Below are positions 22,301-30,990 of a stretch of DNA of 64,000 nt, in pieces; positions within the stretch are counted from its first letter, which is position 1; every line of letters begins with the position of its first letter. Made by a program: the position numbers and the translations under genes. Below the pieces are notes generated by a model. The model had not been told where the DNA came from. It saw only the letters and a program-made list of their open reading frames with translations, and ran no database searches. Source of the stretch: Pyropia haitanensis (lineage: Eukaryota > Rhodophyta > Bangiophyceae > Bangiales > Bangiaceae); contig SDUX01000008.1 of the NCBI GenBank assembly GCA_008729055.1, positions 2,356,001 to 2,420,000 on the forward strand, read 5' to 3'.

Positions 22301-24627
22301 ACAAAGGGGGTCCCGCCGCGGCCGCCGCGCCTGTCCCTGTTGAGGAGAGCCCCCACAACCCCCCCCCAGCCGATGGCGAAGTGCCGCTCACCGGCGGGGC
22401 CTCGGCCCAAGGCGACGCGGCCGCCACTGCGTCCGCCGCCGCCGGTACTCGTGCTGGGGAGGGCAACGGCGGCACGGGTGGCACGCGGCCCCCGTCGACG
22501 CGGGGCCCACCGGTGGCGTCGTCGACGGCGGCCACAGCCGCGGCGGTGGCCGTGGCGGCCGCGGCGGCCATCGGGGACAGGCCAGCCGGCGTGGCGTCGG
22601 GCACGGGCGCCGCCGCCACCGCCGCGCTCGGCGCGAGCGACGCATCGCGCTGGTCTCCCACAGCCCCAAACAGGTGCGGCGGCGGAGTGGGGGAGGCGAC
22701 GGCGGCGACAGTGGTGGCTGCGGCGGCAGGGGCCCCCTCCGGGCCGCCGTCGTTAGCGGCGGCGGCGGCCGCGTCGAGGCTGGCAAACAGGCTCTCCGCG
22801 CCCGCGACGGCTGTGGCCGCCGCCGTCGCGGCGGCCGCGCCCGCAGCGTCAGCGGCGCCCGCCGCGGCGGCGGCTGTCGGAATGCCCCCACCGTCCGCGA
22901 CAAGCGGGGGGGCGGTGCGTACGCCCGACGTCACGCCGTCCGCGGCCGCCGCTACGCCACCACCGGGCGGGGGGAAGAGGGCAGCAGAGGCGGGAGTGGC
23001 AGCACCCGACAGCGACAGCCCGCCGCCGCCACCAGCCTGGCCGATATCGGATGGGGCAAGCGATAACCAGCCGTCGCCACCACCGCCGCCGCCGCCGCCG
23101 CTGCCGCCGCCGCCACCGTCGTCACCCACCCGCGATGGCTCCCGAAACGGCGGCCCGATGGGGGAGGGAAACGGCTCGTCGACGCCGGCGGCAGGGGTGC
23201 CAGCCGCCCCAAAGCCGTCGCCCGTGGGAAACGCCGCACCGCCCAGCCCGTTGGGACCGTCCAGGCACGCAAACGGCGTGCCGTCGGCCGGCGCGACGGC
23301 GGCGGAGGGAGTCCCTGCCGCCGCCACCGACGGCCACGGCGCGGCGTCGGGGCGGGGTGCCGCCGCCGCCGCGGCCGCAAACGGCGGCGACGGCGGCGGC
23401 CCGGTGGCGGCCACCGCCAGACGGGGGGACGACCCCTTCCCCCCACCAGCAGCGGCGGCGGCGGCATCGCCGACGGGCTCCCCCTCCCCCCCCCCGCGCG
23501 GCGGCGGCCAAACACCCCCCCGGCGTCCCACCAGCGGAGCCCCCCGTCCTCACACCCCGACGCGACCCCCCCCCCGCGACCGCGACCGCCAGCACCGAGT
23601 CCCGATGGCCCGCCCACACCTCACACCGCGGCGTCGGCGACGGCCCGCCGCCGCCGCCGCCCAGCTCCCACACCCGCACCGTCGCGTCGGTGGAGCCCGA
23701 CACGGCCCACCCGCCACCGGGCGCGCCGCCGTCCGCGTCCACCCCCCACACCCGGTACTCGTGGCCGCGGCACACCGCCACCGCCGCGCCGGGCGACCGC
23801 AGATCCCACACCCGCACCGTCTTGTCGCCGGCGCAGCTGACAAGCAGGCCCCCCGCGCCGGCGCCGCCCGCCCCGCCGCCCGCCAGCGCCACGCCGTGCA
23901 CCCACCCGTCGTGGCCCGTCAGCGTGGCGACACACCCGTCGCCGCCGCCGCCGCCGCCGCCCCCACCCCCGACGCGCACATCCCACACGCGCACCGTCTT
24001 GTCCCGCCCCGCCGAGGCGAGCACGTACGCGCCGCCGCCCGCGTGGCCCGCCGCGACGGCACGGACCCACCCCTTGTGCCCCTCGTGTGCCGACACCGCC
24101 CCGCCCGTGGCGGCGTCCCACACCCGCACGTGGCCGTCCTTGCCGCAGCTTACCACCGCGGGGCCGCCGGGCACGGCGGCCACGCCTGTCAGCTCAGAAC
24201 TGCCGTGCGCGGCGGCCAAGCGCCACGATGGCCCGCCGCCGCCGCCCCCGCCGCCGCCGCCGCCGCCCCCGCCGCCGCCCCCGCCCGGCGAGGTGGTAGC
24301 CACGCGGTGCAGCGACAGCGTACCCGGCGTGCACCCCGCCACCAGGACGTCGGCGGCGTAAAACGCAACGCCCACCGGCGCGCCCGGCGTGGCCACCACC
24401 CCCACCGGCGCGCCCGCGTCGGCCGACGGCGGCGGCGCCGCGGCGGCGGCGGCGCCGCCATCGCCGCCGCCGGCCGCAGCCGCGGCCGGCCGTGGCGGTG
24501 GCAGCCGCGGCGGCGTGTGTAGCGTGACCGCGCCGCCCCAGCCGCCGCTGCCGGGGCGGGCCGCGGCGATGAGGTGCGCCGAGGGGGACAGCGCCACACT
24601 CACCACCTTACCGGCGGGGGGATCCAT
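19386..24627 (-). CDS. Large seven-bladed WD40 plus coiled-coil protein, crossing two apparent homopolymer frame breaks
   Basis: Starting at ATG 24627 (MDPPAGKVVSVALSPSAHL), seven WD40 blades can be counted: two degenerate, then four canonical ending HVRVWD, KTVRVWD, KTVRVWD and TVRVWE, and a seventh starting GHRDSVLAVAVAGGG. The seventh is completed only after a one-base shift at a 10-C run (about 23566-23575): VASGCEDGGLRWWDAGG. A second one-base shift (C runs at 23488-23521) enters the long downstream frame: about 900 residues of Ala/Gly/Ser/Pro linker with two PAHHVHI motifs, a helix GRAAQLARAQSEEGLSLAVG, then about 350 residues of near-perfect AERDAAV-type heptads, ending at 19386. The full length would be about 1750 residues. 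Propeller plus long coil suggests a scaffold or tether (cytoskeletal, Golgi or centrosomal). No specific orthologue is recognised. One gene is favoured because the breaks fall inside a repeat blade. Confidence 0.7.
20099..20660 (-). repeat. 21-bp tandem repeat encoding coiled-coil heptads
   Basis: Direct, imperfect 21-base units encode variants of the heptad AERDAAV / AARDAAV / ADRDAAV inside the WD40/coiled-coil gene. Ala fills the core positions and Glu/Arg/Asp the flanks, which implies a long continuous alpha-helical coil grown by unit duplication. Confidence 0.8.
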
Positions 24628-25459
24628 GGCTGGGGGGGGGGGGCGGAGGGGTGGTGAGCGCGCGCGCGGCGCGCGCCGTGTGCCGCCCGCGGCAAGCGGT
24701 GGGATCGGCCGCCGACGCCAGCGGCACGACCGACCGCGGGGGGGGGCGGGTGGTGCGGGCGGCAGACGCCGGCCGCCGGTCCGACTGGGCGCCACGTCAA
24801 CGAACCGGGGGCTGCGCGGGCGGCGCCGCGCGGTGGCGGTGCGGCAGCCGCGCCGTAACGGCGAGGGCGGGACGGTCACCGCCGCGACGGTGACGACGGC
24901 GGCGGCGGGGCGGTCACGGCGGGCGGGGACGGGGATGGCCGGGCGGGCGGGGGCAGGGCCCGGGCCGGTATGGGCACTGGCGGCGGGCGGAATCACCCGA
25001 GGCGGCGATGGGGTGGGGAGGTCGTCACGGCGGACGGGGATGCGTGTGCTGTCGGTCGCCAGCGACGTCACACGCGATGGAGCGGCGCAGGACCGACACC
25101 GCGCCTGACCGTGCGTCAGGCTGATCGTGCTTGGTCCAAGTACCAACTACATTCCAATGTTGGATTCGTTCTACACCAGACGACCGCCGACGTCGGATGC
25201 ACACTGGTTGTGGGATCATCGCGTCCCCCGCCACCGAGTCGCAGTGCACCCACTCGAGGTCACACGCGTTGCCGACGATGGTCTAGCTGGCACCAGCAGG
25301 CACCAGCAGCTCTCTCTTTTTTTTCTTAGCCATCCACCACCAAGTGCTAGCACTGCCCCCGGCCGTCACCCGCTTGGTCTGGCGGGCCCCTGAGTGCTTT
25401 TCCTCTGTTGGGTCTCCATCCACCACCGCCGTTTGCGCCTGCCGCCCACGCCGTGCGCC
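24628..25459. promoter_or_regulatory. Shared divergent promoter region of the WD40/coiled-coil gene and HOP2
   Basis: The two genes are head to head. GC drops sharply at about 25070-25330, where initiation is most likely. A sense-strand T8 tract at 25317-25324 lies 136 bases before the HOP2 ATG, in a leader rich in pyrimidines. No TATA-like box could be assigned. Bidirectional use is inference from geometry. Confidence 0.45.
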
Positions 25460-27241
25460 ATGCCCAAGCTGACGCTCCTCCAAGAGGAGCGCCACGTGCA
25501 CGACTTTCTCGTGCGCACCAACCGCCCCCAGTCGGTGACCAACATTGTCGACGCGCTCCAAGGGGTGCCGCTCAAGAAGGCGGCCGTTGACCGGGCGACC
25601 GCCGCGCTCGTCGCCCGCGGCGTGGTGACGCTCAAGGAGTACGGCAAGGCCAAGGTGTTCATCGCGGACCAGGCGGGCATTGCGCTGCCGACCGCGGCGG
25701 AGCGGGCGGACCTGGACCGTCGGCTGGCAGAGTTGGAGGCCGCCGCCACGGAGGGGGCCGCCGCCGTTGCCACCGCCTCCGCCGCCGTGGCGGGGGTGTC
25801 CGCGACGCTGTCGGATGACGCGGCGACGACGCGGGCGGCGGCGGTGGCGGCGGAGCGAGCCCGCCTGGAGGCACGCGTGCGCGACTTTGGGGGGGGGGTG
25901 GTGCTGAGTGAGGACGCCCGCGCGGCACTGGAGCGGACCTATGCACAGGCGATTGTACGTGGGGTGACGCGGAAGGGGGGGGATGGCCAATGGCCCGCGA
26001 TGAGGTGGGCGGGGAATGGGTCGGTTGGGGGGCGGCGGTTGGTGGGAGGGGTGGGGTACCGCCCCCTGCATTGGCTGTGGGAGGACTGGGTGCGGCGTGT
26101 GGGGCCGGCCGCGGGGGGCGGCGGCGTGGCGTTTGTGAGCGCTTGTGGGGTGACGCGGCCGCCGTGCGGCACTCAGCCGATGGGGCGGGCTTGCTCCTCT
26201 GGTGCTGGTGGCGTGGCGCGTGTGGAGGATGGGTGGGTGCCAGTGGCCATGGTTGGCCGATGGGCCCGTGGGGGGTGTGGCGGCCTGGTGGGCACCGGGT
26301 GTACTGACGGGCTCTGGTCGACGGGCGTGCCTTGGCCGCTGGACCTACTGTGGCGCTGTGGCGTGGCATTGTCTCTCCTTGCCGGCGCTACCGCTGCTGC
26401 ATCCTCCCCCTTCTCTTTTGGTGGTCTTGGCGGCGCGTCGGTCGACAGGATGCGTGGCGGCAGCGCAAACGCATTGTCACCGAGGCGGTGTCGCTCATGG
26501 CCGAGGGCGCCGGCAAGAAGCCCGCCGAGATGTACGAGACCATTGGGATTGAGACGGACGAGGAGGCGGTACGTTACTTGGAGCGCAACTGGGGGGGAGC
26601 GGGGGCTGCTGCGAGGGCGCACGCCGGCTGCTTGTCTGCTTCCTGCCAAGCGTGCCTGCGGGTGGAGGCGGCGGATGAGCCGGGGGGGGGGGGGGGGGGG
26701 TGGGGGGAGTGGAGGGCGGGGAGGGGAGGGCGTACGGCCGCCCCCCGCCGGGATAGGCTGTGCCACGTCCAGCCGGCTGTGGCGCGGGCGCGGCCCGTGA
26801 GAGGGGATGCCGCCGCCGCTTTGACCCCCCGCCACCGCCGCCGGCGGACGTGTTTATGCGGCACCCGCCCCGCCCACCCACCCGCGGGCGGTGGGTGTCC
26901 ACCGAGCGCCAACGCGCAACTTCCCACTGGTGTGCTGACCGCCGTACCCGAGACTGTGCGAGGGGTTGTGGGTGGGTGGGCTGGCGTGCGGTTGGCTGCC
27001 TTTGGCGGTTTGGACGGGGGGTGCGGCACCCGTCCGCGCTACGGTTGCTCTGTCTGTTGTGTTTGTCGTGTTTGTTCTTTGAGTCTTATTTTTTTTCTTT
27101 GCTGACATGCTCGTCGTGTTGCTGCCGCTGGCGGCCGTCGCCTGCCGGGGGGGGGGGATGGAGCAGGGGGTGGACATCAAGACCATGCCGCCGTGCCAAA
27201 AGCCGACCCGCGGCGGCCGTAAGCGCCGGCGCGGGACGTAG
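25460..27241 (+). CDS. HOP2: Homologous-pairing protein 2 (Hop2/TBPIP), meiotic recombination cofactor
   Basis: Three exons: 25460-25954, 26449-26568 and 27167-27241, all junctions phase 0. Both donors are GTACGT and both acceptors CAG; the product is 229 residues, close to the ~217 of human HOP2. Exon 1 has the N-terminal winged helix (DFLVRTNRPQSVTNIVDAL, KKAAVDRATAALVARGVVTL, YGKAKVFIADQ) and the start of the leucine-zipper region. Exon 2 gives the hallmark C-terminal block WRQRKRIVTEAV...MYETIGIETDEEA. Exon 3 ends in a basic tail GGRKRRRGT. With MND1, Hop2 stabilises Dmc1/Rad51 filaments and promotes strand invasion between homologues. Introns of 494 and 598 bases are among the largest in the window. 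It diverges from the WD40/coiled-coil gene. Identification is firm. Confidence 0.93.
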
Positions 27242-27752
27242 GGCGGCGGCGCCAAGGCGGTGAAGGGGGCGGGGGCGGGGGGGGGGGGACAGGTGGGGCT
27301 GGCGTGGGGGTGTCCTCCCGTCGCTCGACGTGCATCTGCCGCGGGGGGCGAGCCGCGACGCGCAGCCGCGCCGGCCGGCGGGTTGTGGCGGCGGCGCGGT
27401 GCATGCCCTGATTTCTTGATCCGTCTGACCCGCCCGTCGTTGCGGACGAGCCCACCACCTTCCACCGTCCGCCCGCCCCCGTCGACCTCAACCACTCTTT
27501 CCCAGGTACCCCCTCTCCCTCCTTCCTTGGTGTCGGTGTTGCGTGTAGTCCGTCGCCCGTCACCGCGCCCCTCCCTGCCGCCGCCCCCACTCTCACTGCT
27601 GCCGGAGCGCGTGCGCAGGCCACGCGCCTGGGCCACCCGCCCCCCTCCCCCCCCCCCACCCCCCTGTTGCTCCTTCCTCTACCGTCCCCCCTCCACGCCC
27701 CGCCCCGCGCGTGGTGTGTGGTGGCCCCGTCGCCCTTCGCGCCGCGGCGACC
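27242..27752. other. Intergenic, between HOP2 and the CxxC protein gene
   Basis: A G/C-rich first half is followed by a pyrimidine-rich segment (about 27480-27730) that is probably the promoter and leader of the next plus-strand gene. Nothing else is seen. Confidence 0.4.
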
Positions 27753-28661
27753 ATGGCGCCGCCGCCGGCCTTTGCCGCCCCCCCCGCCGCGGCCGCCACC
27801 GCCGCGGCCGCCCCCCCCGACCGACGTGCCGCCGCCGGCGCTGCGCGGCGGCTGCGGCCGGTGGCGCGGGGGGCGCGCCCGCCGGCGGCGGCGGTGCGGG
27901 CGCCGCCGCTTGTGACGTCGTCGTTTGTGGCGGCGCCGGCGGCGCGGTGGGCCGGTCGGCCCGCCCTGCCCGCCGGCGCCGGCGCCGGCGCGCGGCGGGC
28001 GGTGCCACGCTGGACGGCGGTGGCGGACGTGGGCCCGTCTGCCGAGGTCATCATTGGCTCCGTCGCCCTGTGCGTGCCGTTTGTGGTGGCGTCGGTGCTG
28101 TTTGGCGAGCGAATTGTACGTACCACCGCGGTCTGCCAGCTGCCGGCTGCCGTCGGGCGTTTGGCGTTGTCCTCTCGATGGGGGTGTGCTCCTCCCCCTG
28201 GTGTCTGCTCTGCGGGCCAGGCAGGCTCGGCATATCCACCCGCCCACCTTCCACTGTGGTGGCTTCCCTGGGCAGGGGGTCGGTTGGCCTTGTACGAGAA
28301 AGGCTGAGACGGCGGGGGTAGGCGGCACGGCCAGTGTGGGCCTCCGTTTGCCGCTTGATGGGGGACGTTCCGTCGCTGACGCCACCTATCTACCCATCTC
28401 CCCGTTGTTTTTGTTGTGGTTCTTCTCTGTTCGTGGTGGCGCCCTCTTTGTTGCACCTCAACATCTCCTCCCGCTCCTCCCCCTCCCCCTCCACACTCTT
28501 CATCCCGTGGCGCACAGGTACGGCAACGCCGGTGCCCGACGTGTGAGGGCTCGGGCCTCGTCCAGAAGGGCCGCTTCCTCCGCCGCTGTGGCACGTGCGG
28601 CGGCTTCCTGCCGTGGCAGTCGTGGCGCCAGTTCTTTGGCCTCCGCCCGCGCAAGGAGTGA
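27753..28661 (+). CDS. Plastid-type membrane protein with a C-terminal CxxCxGxG...CxxCGG zinc-binding motif
   Basis: Exons 27753-28115 and 28518-28661 join in phase 0 (donor GTACGT, acceptor ACAG), giving 168 residues. The N-terminus is Ala/Pro/Arg-rich and lacks acidic residues, like a plastid transit peptide. One transmembrane helix follows (EVIIGSVALCVPFVVASVLF), then a short tail with CPTCEGSGLV and, twelve residues on, CGTCGGFLPWQSWRQFF. The paired CxxC motifs resemble half of a DnaJ cysteine-rich zinc domain, as in small plant thylakoid proteins such as BSD2-like and FtsH-interacting proteins. A role in membrane-complex assembly or protease interaction is plausible but unproven. It lies 512 bases downstream of HOP2 on the same strand. 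Confidence 0.75.
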
Positions 28662-29226
28662 GGCACGCCGGTTGGACGCGCAGGCGACCAGGTTTGGGGG
28701 CGGCCAGGCGAGGGGCACAGCGGGCGTGGCGCTGTCTCCCATGCCGTCTGGTGGCCTGACACATCTCCGCCCATTCGGCGTGGGCACCGTGGAGTGCCCG
28801 GCGTGGGCGTCTCCCTCAAATTATTTTCGTCTTGCATGCCCTTGTGGCGTTGCCCGTATCTCTTCTCCACCATCGCACGTGCCAGTCAACGAGGGCGGGA
28901 TCCTGAGTGCACCCAGCCAGGGGGTTCGCCAGTTGCACTGAGAAAGGGGCTCCGCTTGGGCACCCTGCTCCGCTGGTCTCTCGCATCTAGGCACCCCCCG
29001 CGTCGCAAGGCGGACTCGGCCGCCCCCGCCAGACGTGCACCGCCGCGCGCAACGCATCCAACGGCCCGTGCCTACAAGGACCATCCCACAGGGAGGCACC
29101 ACCAGGCGAAATACAAGACAGAGGAAAGGATTCTGACTTGACCTATAACCACGCCCCGGCCCGCGCTCTGCCCCCAACCCCCCCCACCGCATCATCCGAC
29201 CGACAGGCACGGCACAGGCAGGGCGG
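28662..29226. other. Convergent intergenic spacer
   Basis: It separates the 3' ends of the CxxC protein gene (+) and the NDR kinase gene (-). No ORF or RNA gene is supported. Confidence 0.4.
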
Positions 29227-30815
29227 TCAAGCCCCCCCCCCGCCCGCCGGTGGCGGCGCGTCAAACAGCCCCTTGCCCAGTGCGGACCGCGTCGCCGCCT
29301 TCTTGTCGTACCGCCGGTACGTAAAGCCGATGAACTCGCCGTTGCCCACGGCCGCGGCGCCGACCTTGGCGTCCGCGCCCGCCGCACCGGTCCCTCCGTC
29401 CCGCCCGCCCGCAGCGCCGCCGGCACCCGCCCCACCAGCCGTCCCACCGCCGCCGCCGGGCCCCTCGAGGGACTCGACCTCGTCAAAGTAGCGCACGTCG
29501 GTGGGGCCAGACAGCTCTGGCACAAACGGTGGCTCGGTGGTGGCGAGCCGGTCCCACTCAATGCCCGCAAAGAAGGGGTGGTCCCGAAAGTCCTCAAGCC
29601 CCCGCTTGGAGCCCAGCCTGTACTCGGCGTCGCAGAGGAGTGACGAGATGAGCGTCTTGGCCGCCCACGACACCTTAGCCTCAGCGGGGAAGCGGAGAGT
29701 GTCTTGCCAATTGAGGATCTTGCGGCACGTCTTGACCGCGTCTTCCGCGTAAAAGGGGGGGTACCCAACGAGCATCTCAAAGAGGACCACCCCGAGGGAC
29801 CAGTAGTCGCACTCTTTGTTGTAGCCCCGCTTGAGCAGCACCTCTGGGGCAATGTAGTCGGGCGTACCGACCGTGCTGAATGCTTGCTTCCGCGCCGACC
29901 GCTTCCACGCAGCAGACCGCTCGGCCATGGATTGGACAGGAACGCCGCCCACGGTGGCAGCACTGCCAGGCACCGGCGACCCAGGCACTAGTGGCGGCAC
30001 CGCCGCCGGGTCAACCGCCGACGACATGGCCGTGGCTGCGGCTACATCCCCCGCAAAGCTCTTACACAGCCCAAAGTCGGACAGCTTGCAGTGGCCCCGG
30101 GCGTCAATGAGAATGTTGTCAGGCTTGACGTCCCGGTGGATGAAGCCCACCTTGTGGATGCTGTCAATGGCCACAATCATTTCAGCAACGTAGAAGCGGG
30201 ACTCATCCTCGGTGAGCGTATCCCGCGCAATGAGGAGCGTCATCAGGTCTCCCCCCGCCAGGAACTCCATGACCAGGTACAAGGACACAGCGTCCTGAAA
30301 CGCAAAGCACAGCTTGCACACAAACGGGTGGTCGGCGGCGACGAGGACGTGGCGCTCTGACCATGCGTGGGTGACCTGCTCCTTGCGCAGCATGTCCGCT
30401 TTGCGGAGCTTCTTCATCGCAAAGTACTCGCCCGTGTCGCGCTTGCGCACCAGCTTCACCTCCCCAAACGCGCCGCGGCCAATGATGGCGAGAGTCTCAA
30501 AGTCCGCGTCGCTCATCGGCCGGCGGCGGTCGCGGAGGAAGGCGGTCTCCTTCCGGACGTGCTCCTTGCGCGCCGCGTCCTTTTCTGCTGCCGACAGGGT
30601 GGTGGCCTCGAGGTGGCGTTCCAGGTCCGCCTGCCGGCGCGCCAGGTCCGCCCGCTCGTCCCGGAGCTTGATGAACTGGGACTCGATTTTCCGCTTGGCC
30701 ACCTCCGCCCGCGACATGCGCGCGGGCGACAGCGCCGCGCCAGACGAGGAGGGCGCGGCGGCGGCCGCGCCGCCACCGCCGCCCCCACCGCCACCACCAC
30801 CGCCGCCGCCGCCAA

Positions 30816-30849
<34 letters not shown>

Positions 30850-30990
30850 CCCATCCGCGCCGCCGCCGCCGCCACCGTCTGGACTCGTGGCCGGGGCGGC
30901 CACCGCCAGGCTGCCGCCGTCGCCACCGCCATCGCTGCCAGCCGCGGCAGGGCCGGCGGCGGGGTCCCCCGGTCGCGGAGCGTCGGCCAT
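29227..30990 (-). CDS. NDR/LATS-family AGC serine/threonine kinase
   Basis: Single exon, 587 residues. Residues ~1-95 are Gly-rich and disordered. Residues ~95-160 form the basic MOB-binding helix region (EVAKRKIESQFIKLRDERADL, KETAFLRDRRR). The kinase domain starts near 163 with IIGRGAFGEV, the catalytic Lys in FAMKKLRKADML, HRDVKPDN, DFGLCKS, a long insert rich in Ala/Pro before the basic autoinhibitory stretch WKRSARKQ, then the activation loop AFSTVGTPDYIAPE with the NDR autophosphorylation Ser. The C-terminal extension ends with the hydrophobic motif FIGFTYRRYD, keeping the phosphorylatable Thr. NDR kinases with MOB co-activators control cell polarity, division and morphogenesis. The ATG at 30990 (MADAPRPGD) follows a non-coding-looking leader. 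Identification is firm. Confidence 0.93.

Noticed and set aside
19159..24522. 1787-codon plus-strand frame
   Set aside because: Antisense to the WD40/coiled-coil gene. Its Ser/Ala repeats are the complement of the heptad-coding DNA; the minus strand holds seven WD40 blades, so this is a shadow.
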